DNA of 64,000 nt from Tepidibacter hydrothermalis. GTDB lineage: Bacteria > Bacillota > Clostridia > Peptostreptococcales > Peptostreptococcaceae. Positions 1 to 8,691 of this stretch are shown in pieces. Both the position numbers and the translations under genes were made by a program. Every line of letters begins with the position of its first letter. Position 1 is the stretch's first letter. The stretch lies in assembly GCF_029542625.1 (NCBI RefSeq), contig NZ_CP120733.1:2852001-2916000 (forward strand). The letters are read 5' to 3'. Below the pieces are notes generated by a model. That model worked only from the letters and a program-made list of their open reading frames with translations, was not told where the DNA came from and searched no databases.

Positions 1-468
1 TACAACAAAGAAAAAGTATTAGATAATATTTATACATTATTACAAAAAGCTCGCTTAACTAATACTCCAGTAATATTCGTTCAACATACTGGAAAAGATA
101 GTGATGAATTTGGTAAAGAAAAATCTACTTGGAAAATTCATCCTAGAGTCAAGCCATTAGAAACTGAAACTATTGTTGAGAAAAAAACATGGGATTCTTT
201 CTACAAAACAGACCTAAATTATGTATTAAAAAAACAAGAAATTAGTAAATTAGTTATTGCTGGTATGCAAACAGAATTTTGCATAGATACTACTTGTAGA
301 AGGGCATTTAGCATGGGTTATGAAAATATTTTAGTTAAAGATGCTCATAGTACTTTTGATAGCCAAATATTAGATGCTTCTAAAATTATAGAACACCACA
401 ATAATGTTTTAGGTGGAAGATTTGTAGAATTAAAGACTGCTGATGAAATACATTTTACTAAAGCTTAA
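1..468 (+). CDS. Isochorismatase-family cysteine hydrolase, 5' truncated by window edge
   Basis: The frame is open from base 1 to the stop at 468, so only the last 155 residues are visible and the true start lies before the window. The visible part fits the isochorismatase-like (cysteine hydrolase) alpha/beta fold: a central strand followed by the nucleophile motif MQTEFCIDTT (Cys about residue 94 of the visible part), with a Lys-containing segment (VEKKTWDSFY) upstream that is the usual position of the catalytic Lys. The family hydrolyses amides, vinyl ethers or nicotinamide; the substrate cannot be told from sequence. The N-terminal catalytic Asp is outside the window. A strong hairpin terminator follows the stop. 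Confidence 0.85.
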   Translation, partial: YNKEKVLDNIYTLLQKARLTNTPVIFVQHTGKDSDEFGKEKSTWKIHPRVKPLETETIVEKKTWDSFYKTDLNYVLKKQEISKLVIAGMQTEFCIDTTCRRAFSMGYENILVKDAHSTFDSQILDASKIIEHHNNVLGGRFVELKTADEIHFTKA

Positions 469-506
469 AGTGATTTAATATAAATCTTTATTTCCCGAGA
501 AATCAC

Positions 507-535
507 ATAATCCCTACTAATAGGGATTATTTTTA
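507..535 (+). terminator. Hairpin terminator between convergent genes
   Basis: A perfect 10-bp stem (507-516 with 521-530, 4-nt loop) is followed by a T-rich run. It terminates the hydrolase gene and overlaps the stop codon of the convergent VanZ-like gene. Confidence 0.8.
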
Positions 536-954
536 ATCTTCTTTAATAAAACTTTATACATGTAAAATCCTATAATTCCACCTATCCAGTTTAAAATCAC
601 ATCATCAATATCACAAGTACCTACACCAATTATAAATTGTGTTATCTCAATAGAAATTGTTGCAATCAGAACAACTATAGATATATCTTTATATTTATTA
701 ATTCTATTAAATGCAGCTGGAACTAAAAATCCCATTGGAACAAAAGCCAATATATTTCCAGCTATATTTACAACTGTTGCTTTTAAATTTGGTGAGAAAA
801 ACATGTATTCTATAATTGTTTTAAAAGGAATAAAATTATAGCTTCTATGGAAGTATCCTCTTCCATAATCTTTACTAAAAAATACTAAGTACAGTAAATA
901 TATTATATACATCACTAAAAATATAAGGCTTAATATTCTAGAAATTTTTTTCAT
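517..954 (-). CDS. VanZ-like membrane protein
   Basis: A 145-residue integral membrane protein with about four hydrophobic segments. It resembles the VanZ-like family: an early NFIPF motif, then the conserved NIAGNILAFVPMGFLVP segment, an ITQF stretch, and the CDIDDVILNWIGGIIGFY motif near the C-terminus. VanZ-type proteins occur in teicoplanin resistance and as stand-alone membrane proteins of uncertain role. The start at 954 is chosen because AAGGAG lies 6 nt upstream; an in-frame Met 12 codons earlier has no ribosome binding site. The gene stands alone, convergent with the hydrolase. There is no van cluster nearby, so a resistance role is not implied. Confidence 0.8.
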   Translation of the reverse strand: MKKISRILSLIFLVMYIIYLLYLVFFSKDYGRGYFHRSYNFIPFKTIIEYMFFSPNLKATVVNIAGNILAFVPMGFLVPAAFNRINKYKDISIVVLIATISIEITQFIIGVGTCDIDDVILNWIGGIIGFYMYKVLLKKIKNNPY

Positions 955-1039
955 ATAAAACTCCTTTTCCAACAGATTAAATATACTCAAACAATTTTAT
1001 AGACTTTGAGTATATTTAATCTTTATTTTTAATGATTAT

Positions 1040-1387
1040 CTAATCACAAAGAGGATTGATAAGCTTATATCTTTTATCCATATTTTTTTCTCCCCATTCA
1101 CACATTGCTTCTAAAATAGGTAGTAATGTATTACCTTTAGCCGTTAAACTATATTCTACTTTTGGTGGAACTTCAGGATATACTACTCTTTCTACCAATC
1201 CATCTTCTTCTAGTTCTCTTAGCTGATTGGTTAAAGATTTATGAGAAATTTTATCTATAAATGTTTTTATCTGACCAAATCTTTTCGTTCCCTCTTCTCC
1301 CAAAAAATATAATATTAGTGGTTTCCATTTTCCACTTATCATATCTAGAGTAACTTCTATTTCACATACTACTTCTTTATGTTTCAA
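1040..1387 (-). CDS. HxlR/YodB-type winged-helix regulator
   Basis: A 115-residue winged-helix DNA-binding protein of the HxlR family, recognised by the [13 protein letters not shown] and [29 protein letters not shown] segments and the C-terminal VEYSLTAKG wing. Cys8 sits where the redox-sensing Cys of YodB/HypR-type members lies, so a thiol or quinone/aldehyde-stress sensor is plausible (inference). The start is TTG at 1387 with AGGAGG 8 nt upstream. It is divergent from a short-chain dehydrogenase at 1728, the usual arrangement of a regulator and its target. A copy of the two-hairpin dispersed repeat lies immediately 5' of the ribosome binding site and would form its untranslated leader. 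Confidence 0.88.
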   Translation of the reverse strand: MKHKEVVCEIEVTLDMISGKWKPLILYFLGEEGTKRFGQIKTFIDKISHKSLTNQLRELEEDGLVERVVYPEVPPKVEYSLTAKGNTLLPILEAMCEWGEKNMDKRYKLINPLCD

Positions 1388-1401
1388 TATTTTTACCTCC
1401 T

Positions 1402-1480
1402 AAAAATTCGTCTAGTCGCTACGCACTGCCTCATGTTGCCAACAACTCTTAAGACTCCATTGGTCAAAAATAATTGCAAG
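1402..1480 (-). repeat. Two-hairpin dispersed repeat (family R1), divergent copy
   Basis: On the minus strand it reads TGCAATTATTTTTG, then CCAATGGAGTC...GTTGTTGGCAACATGAG, a second imperfect hairpin, and GACGAATTTTT. It matches the copies at 42.1, 53.5 and 58.1 kb over its whole length. It ends directly at the AGGAGG of the HxlR-type gene. Confidence 0.8.
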
Positions 1481-1516
1481 TATAGTTGTTTTATCCATGC
1501 CACCCCCAGATTTAAA

Positions 1517-1576
1517 ATTTTATAGTAGCGTAATCTATAAAATAGGGTTAATAGTTACCTTTTTGTTACTATATTC
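1517..1576. promoter_or_regulatory. Candidate operator region between hxlR and the dehydrogenase
   Basis: Two imperfect inverted repeats are visible: TTTTATAG...CTATAAAA (about 1518-1545) and AATAGT...ACTATA (about 1549-1574). They lie between the divergent genes where a HxlR-type regulator would bind. Function is inferred from position only. Confidence 0.35.
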
Positions 1577-1727
1577 ATAAAAAGTGCATACTTAACAAGA
1601 TCTTTTTTGTTTATTATAATCAAATCATGAAGTTTGCAAACTATTTAAATCTAAAAAATAATACTGTTATAGAATACTAAACTTGAATTAATATATCAAT
1701 GTTTAAAATAAAACTGGAGGTTATAAT

Positions 1728-2447
1728 ATGAAAAAGTTAATCGTTATCACTGGAGCAAGTTCTGGTATAGGAAGATCTACGGCTATTAAATTATCTAATG
1801 AAGGTCATCCCTTACTATTATTAGCTAGAAACAAAGAAAAATTAATGGAATTAAATTTGCCAAATACACTTTGCAAAAGCGTAGATGTAACAGATGTTCA
1901 ATCTATTAAAGAAGCAGTGGTTGAAGCTGAAGAAAAGTATGGTAAAGTTGATTGTTTAGTAAATTGTGCGGGAATTATGCTTCTTGGAGAAGCTCAAAAT
2001 CAAGATCCTGAAGAATGGAAAAGAATGTTAGATGTAAATGTTATGGGAGTACTAAACGGAATTCACGTTGTACTTGATGACATGATAAAGAGAAATGAAG
2101 GAACAATAATAAATATAAGTTCAATAGCAGGAAGAAAAACATTCCCTAACCACTCAGCTTATTGTGGTACAAAATTCGCCGTACATGCAATAACTGAAAA
2201 CATCAGAGAGGAAGTAGCTAATCATAACGTTAGAATGATTACTATCGCTCCTGGTGTAGTTGAAACAAATCTTTTAAGCCACACAACTTCAGATGAAATA
2301 AAAGATAGTTACACAGATTGGAAAAAAACAATAGGTGGAGGATTACAAGCAGAAGATATTGCAAATACTATCAGCTTTGCTTATTCACAACCTCAAAATA
2401 TATGTATAAGAGAAATAGTAATTGCTACTACAAGACAAGAAGCATAA
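1728..2447 (+). CDS. Short-chain dehydrogenase/reductase
   Basis: A 239-residue classical SDR, NAD(P)-dependent oxidoreductase. The cofactor motif TGASSGIG is at residues 8-15, NCAG at 79-82, the catalytic Ser at about 131-132 and the YxxxK pair at Tyr145/Lys149. It looks full length and cytosolic. GGAGG lies a few bases upstream of the ATG. The substrate cannot be deduced. It is divergent from the HxlR-type regulator and is probably its target, with candidate operators in the 340-bp gap. A 15-bp stem terminator follows. Confidence 0.9.
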   Translation: MKKLIVITGASSGIGRSTAIKLSNEGHPLLLLARNKEKLMELNLPNTLCKSVDVTDVQSIKEAVVEAEEKYGKVDCLVNCAGIMLLGEAQNQDPEEWKRMLDVNVMGVLNGIHVVLDDMIKRNEGTIINISSIAGRKTFPNHSAYCGTKFAVHAITENIREEVANHNVRMITIAPGVVETNLLSHTTSDEIKDSYTDWKKTIGGGLQAEDIANTISFAYSQPQNICIREIVIATTRQEA

Positions 2448-2464
2448 TGAAGATTCAATCCAAA

Positions 2465-2506
2465 AAATTAAGAGGTTATAAATAAATAACCTCTTAATTT
2501 TTTAAC
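2465..2506 (+). terminator. Strong rho-independent terminator of the dehydrogenase
   Basis: A perfect 15-bp stem (2465-2479 with 2486-2500, 6-nt loop) is followed by TTT-rich sequence. Confidence 0.85.
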
Positions 2507-2537
2507 TATTTAAATTTTATTTCATAATATATAAAGG

Positions 2538-3593
2538 CTACTTATAGTACCCTAGTACGGATGTTTTTATATTCTTATTATCTTCTAAAGCTTTTATATC
2601 TTTTACTTTTCCAGTTACTACAACCCCTATTACCTCTAAAGGTTCATTTAAATTTATAGGTTCATTATTATAATATAATTTATCTAAATCTACCTCTTTT
2701 GTTAGATATTCTAAATCTAAGTCCTTCTTTATATCAACAAAAGCTTTATTATCTATATATTTTAAACTTAAACCATGAACATAAGGATCTACAAATTCAT
2801 TTTCAAGTGTTCCATCTTCTTTATTAGAATTATTAGCTTTTATCTTTTTACCAAATCTATCTATTCCTCTTACTCCAACGACTCCATCTTGACTTATATA
2901 ATCACTTTTCCCAACCTCTGCAAATTTCTTATGTTCTTTTAGTTTGTCTCCTTTATAATTATCTATCCAATACCAACATATATCCAAATTATTTGGAATC
3001 ATTTTATATGCCTCATCAAAAGAAAAACTTTTATTAAAAGATATAGCTACTTCAGCATAAGAATTTTCATCTAAATTATCCATCTCTTTTATTTCATTAG
3101 GTTCACGGTAATACTTTACTTTCGGATGATAAAATCTCATTTTTTTATATCCCATTGAATTATACTCCATCAATCCCCCTGTATTTTTATCCTCACCTAC
3201 AAATATAGAATTTCTTATATATCCCCCATCATAACCTAGATCTCCACTTTTTTTATCAAATATATTGGTTTTCAAGCTATACGTTCCATTGTATATAGGT
3301 TTATTATTTATTATTTTATAAGTTGTATATTCTAATGTGTTTTCTAATATTCCATTTGTAGATTTTACTGATCCTATATATTCATTAGGTCTTCTCAGTT
3401 TATAATAGCTTTGCAAAAACTTACTTTGATTTGCATCTATAGTTGCTACTATTTGTGTATTTATAAAGTAAGCTACACCTATTAACAAAATACATATAAT
3501 TGTGCTTATTCCTATAATCTTAAAATTAGTTATTCTTTTACTCTTTTTTATTACTTTTTCAAATTCAAAGTCTTTATCAAAAAAATCATTCAT
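2538..3593 (-). CDS. Membrane anti-sigma factor (Sigma_reg type), partner of the ECF sigma
   Basis: A 351-residue single-pass membrane protein: a cytoplasmic N-terminus of about 22 residues (FDKDFEFEKVIKKSKR), one transmembrane helix at about 25-45, then a large extracytoplasmic domain. Architecture and position match the sigma-factor regulator (Sigma_reg_N/Sigma_reg_C) family of anti-sigma factors. Its first codons overlap the end of the ECF sigma gene by 8 bp, so the two are translationally coupled. By family it would hold the sigma factor at the membrane until an envelope signal arrives. The signal cannot be read from the sequence. Confidence 0.75.
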   Translation of the reverse strand: MNDFFDKDFEFEKVIKKSKRITNFKIIGISTIICILLIGVAYFINTQIVATIDANQSKFLQSYYKLRRPNEYIGSVKSTNGILENTLEYTTYKIINNKPIYNGTYSLKTNIFDKKSGDLGYDGGYIRNSIFVGEDKNTGGLMEYNSMGYKKMRFYHPKVKYYREPNEIKEMDNLDENSYAEVAISFNKSFSFDEAYKMIPNNLDICWYWIDNYKGDKLKEHKKFAEVGKSDYISQDGVVGVRGIDRFGKKIKANNSNKEDGTLENEFVDPYVHGLSLKYIDNKAFVDIKKDLDLEYLTKEVDLDKLYYNNEPINLNEPLEVIGVVVTGKVKDIKALEDNKNIKTSVLGYYK

Positions 3594-4083
3594 CTTTCAT
3601 TTCCTCCCAAACTTTTTTAAATTCTTTTCTGCCTCTGTAAAGATATGTTTTTACATTATTTGTACTAGTATTTAAAAGTAGTCCTATTTCATCATAAGAT
3701 AAATTCATATTATATTTTAATAAAAGAAGTTTTTTATATTTTTCATTTATTCTATCTAGTGCCCTTACTATTTTCTCATTTAAATATTTATTTTCCATTA
3801 TTTCTTCTATCTCATATGTCTTTGCCTCTTCAAAAATACTATTCATGTTCTCTTGTATTTTTAAATATCTTTTGTTTTTGCTTACCATTGTATAATATTG
3901 ATTAATTGCAACTTTAAAAAGCCACGCTGAAATATTCTTTTCATCTAATCCGTTCATATAAAGCATAGCTTTATAAAATGTTTCTTGAACTATATCTTGT
4001 GCATCCTGATCATTTGCTCCTATTTTCAAAAGATATTTATATAAAAGATTCATTTTTTCTTTAAAGTAATATTCTAAATCCAT
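3586..4083 (-). CDS. ECF-type RNA polymerase sigma factor
   Basis: A 165-residue group IV sigma-70 factor with only regions 2 and 4. Region 2 includes ANDQDAQDIVQETFYKAM and AWLFKVAINQYY; region 4 is the C-terminal helix-turn-helix LSYDEIGLLLNTSTNNVKTYLYRGRKEFK. The start is the ATG at 4083 with AAAGGAGG just upstream; a GTG five codons earlier lacks a site. It overlaps the following anti-sigma gene, giving a two-gene stress-response operon. Promoters recognised by such factors often include their own, but no self-matching element was identified. Confidence 0.9.
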   Translation of the reverse strand: MDLEYYFKEKMNLLYKYLLKIGANDQDAQDIVQETFYKAMLYMNGLDEKNISAWLFKVAINQYYTMVSKNKRYLKIQENMNSIFEEAKTYEIEEIMENKYLNEKIVRALDRINEKYKKLLLLKYNMNLSYDEIGLLLNTSTNNVKTYLYRGRKEFKKVWEEMKDE

Positions 4084-4234
4084 GATTCCTCCTTTCACTT
4101 GTTTATTGTTAATAAAACTAAATTACATATATATAACTAATAAGAAACAAAAAAGTATACAAAAACTTTTATTTTTTTATTAAATATAAAAATTTTTTAA
4201 TTTTGGATTATATAATTTATGATTTCCTTATACA

Positions 4235-4268
4235 CAAAAAACAGCCATATTAAATAAAATATGACTGT
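4235..4268 (-). terminator. Terminator of the flavoprotein gene
   Basis: Stem 4241-4251 with 4258-4268 (one mismatch, 6-nt loop). On the minus strand it is followed by a T run (A run at 4235-4240). Confidence 0.7.
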
Positions 4269-4285
4269 AGTATATTAACTTATAT

Positions 4286-6004
4286 TTATTTATTATTTAC
4301 AATACTTTCTCCAGCTCTTTTTCCAAATACTAAAACCTCTGTTATAGCATTTCCTCCAAGCCTATTTGTACCGTGAGTTCCTCCTACTATTTCTCCTGCT
4401 GCATATAGTCCCTTAATTATAGTTTTATCTTCTTTTTCTACTTGATTTTTATTATTGATTTTAACACCACCCATTGTGTGATGAACTGCAGGAGCGACTA
4501 CTTGAATATAATAAGGGCCTTCACTTATTGATACTAAATTTCCTCTTCTATTAAACTCTTCATCTTTACCTTTTTGTACATAATTATTATAAGCTTCTAA
4601 AGTCTTTCTCAAAGTACCTCTATCTATTTTGAAGAACTCTGCTCCCTCTTCTATAGTATCGAACTCTCCAAACAAGTTGTCTTTCATAAGTCTTTTTACT
4701 TCTGCCTTATGGTTTATTGTTCCATTTCCTATTTCTTCAATCTCTCTTGACCAAATTAAATAAGCAACTTGTCCTTCTTGAGCTAATATATTTTCAGAAA
4801 CAACGTCTCTTCTCTCTAACTCTTCTACAAATCTTTTTCCACCTTTATTCACTAATACAGCTCCATCAAATCTAGAACCACCAACATGTGAAAGTTCTCC
4901 TGTATTTGGATTAGAAATTGGGAAAGTTTGAATATAGTTCATATGAACAAATTTGGCTCCAACTTGTTCACTCATGATGTGGCCATGGCCTGTTACACCA
5001 CTAACATTAGTCGTCTTATATCTATCATCCAGCTTAGGATTATATTTTTTTCTCATCTCAACATTTCCACTAAATCCCCCAGTTGCAAGTATAACTCCAT
5101 ACTCTGAGTTGAAAGTAATTTCTTTTTCATCAATTACAGCTTTGATTCCAACTACTCTTCCCTTATCATCACAAATTAAATGATTGCAATCTACTCCAGT
5201 TATAATCTCTACTCCAAGTGATAAAGCTTTAGCTTTTAACTTAGATATAAGCTCTATTGCATATTTTCCTTTGAAAACAGAAGCCCTTGGGACTTTGTGT
5301 CCTCCAAAATGTATAAGTTTCTTTGATTTAAACTCTACTCCTACAACTTCCTTTAACCATCTATATGTGTCCAAAGCATTTTGTACAAGAATATCAACTT
5401 GATCTAAATTACTCTCTTGATCCCCACCTTGAACTATATCATTATAAAAACTTTCTTTACTATCTATTATTTCATTTTCCTTTTGTTCATCATTTTCAGG
5501 AATATTAACTCCGCCCATAGATACTAGTGTATTACCACCTAAGTTATTCATTTTTTCTAATAATACTACTTTTGCTCCTTTATCAGCTGCTGCTATTGCT
5601 GATGATAGACCTGCTCCACCTCCACCAACAACTACTACATCAAATTTTTGTAAAGATTTTATAGTTCGTTTTTTTGCATTAATCTTTACTAAATTCTCTG
5701 ATTCTAATATTAAAGTTTCTAACACTTCCTTATCTGCACCAGCTTTTATTAAGGCATTCTTTACAGCTTCTCTTATTCCTCTAGAACTCATAGAACAACC
5801 TGATACATTAGGAACTAAAATAGTATTTCTATCCATTATATTTTTAATAACATGCTCAAACGCGGGGTCTGATATGATTTTTGTTTCATTATGAGCTATT
5901 ACTGTTATATCATTTATCTTATTTTCAAGTATCTCAACTTCGATTTCTATATTACCTCCGTACCCACTTCCTGCGCCTATATATTTTCCATCATTATATT
6001 TCAT
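4286..6004 (-). CDS. FMN-binding/FAD-dependent fumarate-reductase-type flavoprotein
   Basis: A 572-residue flavoprotein. An N-terminal FMN-binding domain (about 1-80) carries VSGCSMSSRGI where covalent-FMN proteins have SGATxS. It is followed by a FAD_binding_2 reductase domain: DVVVVGGGGAGLSSAIAA dinucleotide motif at about 120, GGNTLVSMGG, HTMGGVKI, and a C-terminal AAGEIVGGTHGTNRLGG. This is the soluble flavocytochrome-c/fumarate or urocanate reductase layout without a haem domain. No signal peptide is present, so it is cytosolic. By family it reduces an enoate (fumarate, urocanate, acrylate or similar); the substrate is unknown. The start at 6004 follows GGGAGG; an in-frame Met 21 codons upstream has no such site. 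It is monocistronic. Confidence 0.85.
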   Translation of the reverse strand: MKYNDGKYIGAGSGYGGNIEIEVEILENKINDITVIAHNETKIISDPAFEHVIKNIMDRNTILVPNVSGCSMSSRGIREAVKNALIKAGADKEVLETLILESENLVKINAKKRTIKSLQKFDVVVVGGGGAGLSSAIAAADKGAKVVLLEKMNNLGGNTLVSMGGVNIPENDEQKENEIIDSKESFYNDIVQGGDQESNLDQVDILVQNALDTYRWLKEVVGVEFKSKKLIHFGGHKVPRASVFKGKYAIELISKLKAKALSLGVEIITGVDCNHLICDDKGRVVGIKAVIDEKEITFNSEYGVILATGGFSGNVEMRKKYNPKLDDRYKTTNVSGVTGHGHIMSEQVGAKFVHMNYIQTFPISNPNTGELSHVGGSRFDGAVLVNKGGKRFVEELERRDVVSENILAQEGQVAYLIWSREIEEIGNGTINHKAEVKRLMKDNLFGEFDTIEEGAEFFKIDRGTLRKTLEAYNNYVQKGKDEEFNRRGNLVSISEGPYYIQVVAPAVHHTMGGVKINNKNQVEKEDKTIIKGLYAAGEIVGGTHGTNRLGGNAITEVLVFGKRAGESIVNNK

Positions 6005-6104
6005 GTAATCCTCCCAGTTGTAATTGGTTTTATGTCCAACCGTTTTTCGACATATTCGATTATACATTCATATAAAGATTGAGTCAATATATATTTAAAT
6101 TTGA

Positions 6105-6551
6105 TTAAGCTATATATTTATTTAATAATTTTTCTATATCCTCATTGTATTCTTCATCAACAACAAACTCAATATCTTTATCATCAAGCTCAATCAACAC
6201 TTCATTCATCAGGCTATCTTTAAATCTCCACGACTTAATATCATTCCATTTATATAATGTATCATCTAATATAACACCATCTCCACATATACAGTATCTA
6301 CTATTACCTCCTAGTGCAAGAGTTATTCCCATAATACATGTATTCAAAGTACTCATACCTTCATTAAAATCACCAAATGTAAGTTCTACTAATGAATATA
6401 CTAACAATGGTAAACTAACTAATGTATGAAGTATAGTAGAAATAGATTTATCTTTCAATCTGAGTAATACCTGTCTATCTTGTATATTTTGTATCTTCTT
6501 TATTAAAGAAATCAATACAATTATAAAAATTACAATTTTTCTATTGAACAT
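6105..6551 (-). CDS. Small membrane protein, DUF5673/YcxB-like
   Basis: A 148-residue protein with a hydrophobic N-terminal helix (3-18), further hydrophobic segments at about 40-60 and 65-80, and a cytoplasmic C-terminal domain with the pattern DGVILDDTLYKWNDIKSWRF, typical of small DUF5673/YcxB-like PH-fold domains where a Trp-Asp/Glu-x-Ile strand recurs. The same pattern occurs in the gene at 37018-37500. GGTGGG precedes the ATG. It starts 12 bp after the stop of the surface-protein gene, so the two are probably co-transcribed. The function is unknown. Confidence 0.6.
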   Translation of the reverse strand: MFNRKIVIFIIVLISLIKKIQNIQDRQVLLRLKDKSISTILHTLVSLPLLVYSLVELTFGDFNEGMSTLNTCIMGITLALGGNSRYCICGDGVILDDTLYKWNDIKSWRFKDSLMNEVLIELDDKDIEFVVDEEYNEDIEKLLNKYIA

Positions 6552-6563
6552 GTTGTCCCACCT

Positions 6564-8060
6564 TTATTTCAACCTTACAATATAATTATTATTAGTATCA
6601 TACGTATTGTATATAATGTAATCTTCATCACTCCAATAAGACTCTACTTTATCAGAAGTCTTAAATACTACATTTTGATTTTTATCAAACACTACAATCC
6701 CATAATCTTCTTTATCTCGTAATGTGCATATTATATAATCGCTTCTTAAATCTATTTCAACTACCTTCTGTTTTTTCATAAGTAATTTAGACTTTTCTCC
6801 TACTTTCTTATAAAATATTTCCTCTGTTTTATCTGATATATAATATATTGTATCATTATCAATCTTAAACCAACCTACATCCCCATCTATAACTACATTT
6901 TGGTTTTCGCCATTTAAACCCATAGAGTAAATCTTTTTATCTTTATCTGATTTAAAATAAATTTTGTCATCAACTATGTAAAATTCATGAGCTTCAACGT
7001 AGCTTAACTGTTCCATTTCATTAGTATTCATATTTATCTTATATATTTTATTCTCATCATTTTTATTACCTGGTTTATATGCAGTTACATACATATTATC
7101 ACCTATAATTTTATGATATCTATACATATACTCTTTATTTCCTATGTATTCTCTTTTATAGTCTTCTTCTTCATAATATAAGTTTCCATCTGAAGCTAAT
7201 GGTCCATAGTCATAACATATTATACGATCTTTGTATTTTATATTTTTAAAATACCCACTCGTAACAAATTCTACTGTATTATCTTTTTTTATCTTGTATG
7301 TATAGTCACATCCCATTGACACTATACCTGAATGATATTTAAAACAAACTTCTCCATCCTGTTTAAAAAAAGAACCCCCAACAATAAGATCACCTTTTAA
7401 CTCACATAGCTTAGATGCTTTTTTAGTATTATCTACTTTTGCACTATATACATATTTCTTATTTTTAATATTTACAACATAATAATAGTATCCATTATAC
7501 ATACAAATATTACCATATATATCCTCATACGGTAAATCCCATTTCTTAACTTCTAATTTACGTGACTTTATATATAAGCCTTTCTTAGAATCAAATTTAT
7601 AATCCCAACCAAATTCATCAACTACAAACTTCCATGTCATAGGAAAATAAGTTACATTATTTAGCACAATTAATGGATATTTTTCTTTTGAATTATCTAT
7701 AATTTTTCCATTAACTTTTATATTAAAATCAGCAATATTAGCCTTATAGCTTCTATTATTTTTACCATTAATTAAGTTTGGTCTATATTCCCCTATAACT
7801 CCACTCTTATTTATTTCAAGACCTTCACCATCGGTCCACTTACTCTCAATCCCCATAAATCTACACTGATAAAATGTCATAGGAAAATATGTAATTCCTT
7901 TATACACTACAAGAGGATACTTTGAATGAGCATTATCCACTTTAATATCATTTAATACAACACTATATCTAGGTAAAGATACCGATACATCCTGAGCAAA
8001 AGAATAAATAGGACACAGTATAAATAAAATACTGACCATTATAATAAGTTTTTTTGACAT
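6564..8060 (-). CDS. Secreted protein with copper-amine-oxidase-like N-terminal repeats and a DUF5050-type propeller
   Basis: A 498-residue exported protein. The signal peptide is KKLIIMVSILFILCPIYSFA with probable cleavage after SFA (residue about 22). Two repeats follow that each contain NDIKVDN/NGKIIDNS...YPLIV...VTYFPMTW, as in copper amine oxidase N-terminal-like surface domains. The remainder is a series of WFKIDNDTIYYISD-type blades, as in DUF5050 beta-propeller proteins. The start at 8060 is chosen for the AGAGGTGA site; other in-frame Mets upstream have none. It is probably a cell-wall-associated protein of unknown ligand, co-transcribed with the small membrane protein after it. Confidence 0.7.
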   Translation of the reverse strand: MSKKLIIMVSILFILCPIYSFAQDVSVSLPRYSVVLNDIKVDNAHSKYPLVVYKGITYFPMTFYQCRFMGIESKWTDGEGLEINKSGVIGEYRPNLINGKNNRSYKANIADFNIKVNGKIIDNSKEKYPLIVLNNVTYFPMTWKFVVDEFGWDYKFDSKKGLYIKSRKLEVKKWDLPYEDIYGNICMYNGYYYYVVNIKNKKYVYSAKVDNTKKASKLCELKGDLIVGGSFFKQDGEVCFKYHSGIVSMGCDYTYKIKKDNTVEFVTSGYFKNIKYKDRIICYDYGPLASDGNLYYEEEDYKREYIGNKEYMYRYHKIIGDNMYVTAYKPGNKNDENKIYKINMNTNEMEQLSYVEAHEFYIVDDKIYFKSDKDKKIYSMGLNGENQNVVIDGDVGWFKIDNDTIYYISDKTEEIFYKKVGEKSKLLMKKQKVVEIDLRSDYIICTLRDKEDYGIVVFDKNQNVVFKTSDKVESYWSDEDYIIYNTYDTNNNYIVRLK

Positions 8061-8131
8061 ATACATCACCTCTTTCATTTCCAACATTATACAATTCGCC
8101 ATCTTACTTTTTATACCTTTTAAATTAATCT

Positions 8132-8159
8132 AAAAAAGAAGAGTATCTCTACTCTTCTT
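8132..8159 (-). terminator. Terminator overlapping the PAP2 stop codon
   Basis: A perfect 10-bp stem (8136-8145 with 8150-8159, loop TCTC), followed by T residues on the minus strand. Confidence 0.75.
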
Positions 8160-8691
8160 AAAATTTTTCTTTTCTATTAAATACCTTATTAGTAATCCAA
8201 GCGCACATTAACCCCATTATAATTCCTGCAACAATATCAGATGGATAATGAACAAATAAATATAATCTTGAAAAAGCTATTAGTGTAGCTAATACCAAAA
8301 ACACTATTCCATATTTTTTTAATTCTCTTATTAAAACACCAGCTACTGCGAATGATGATGCAGTATGACCTGAAGGAAACGAATATGAGGAAGGAGGTTT
8401 TATAATTAAATTAAAACTTGGATGATCTATAAACGGCCTCGCACGTTTTAATAAAGGTTTAATCAACCCTTCTCCTAAAACCGCTGTTAGAATCAGTGCT
8501 GACATTGCCATAATCCCAACTCTTCTAGTCTTTTTATTAATTAGTAAAAGTAATGAAATTACAATCCATATTATACCTTTATTACCTAACATAGTCATAA
8601 AAATCATTAGTTTGTCTAAAACTGTATTACTTACAACTTCTTGAATAAAGTTTAATATTTCTAAATCGATATTTTGTATTGTCTCAAGCAT
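8158..8691 (-). CDS. PAP2-type membrane phosphatase (undecaprenyl-pyrophosphatase-like)
   Basis: A 177-residue polytopic membrane protein with all three acid-phosphatase motifs of the PAP2 superfamily: KPLLKRARP (about 78-85), FPSGHTAS (about 105-112) and SRLYLFVHYPSD (about 140-151), the last holding the catalytic His. Length and layout match BcrC/YbjG-type undecaprenyl pyrophosphate phosphatases, which recycle the lipid carrier for wall synthesis and may add bacitracin tolerance. Other lipid phosphatase substrates remain possible. GGTGGAG precedes the ATG. Monocistronic with its own terminator. Confidence 0.85.
   Translation of the reverse strand: MLETIQNIDLEILNFIQEVVSNTVLDKLMIFMTMLGNKGIIWIVISLLLLINKKTRRVGIMAMSALILTAVLGEGLIKPLLKRARPFIDHPSFNLIIKPPSSYSFPSGHTASSFAVAGVLIRELKKYGIVFLVLATLIAFSRLYLFVHYPSDIVAGIIMGLMCAWITNKVFNRKEKF

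Noticed and set aside
517-954. Teicoplanin resistance from the VanZ-like gene
   Set aside because: There are no vanH, vanA, vanX, vanR or vanS genes nearby. Stand-alone VanZ-like proteins are common and mostly unrelated to resistance.
4953-5402. Two plus-strand frames inside the flavoprotein gene
   Set aside because: They are antisense to a full-length, motif-complete flavoprotein and lack ribosome binding sites.
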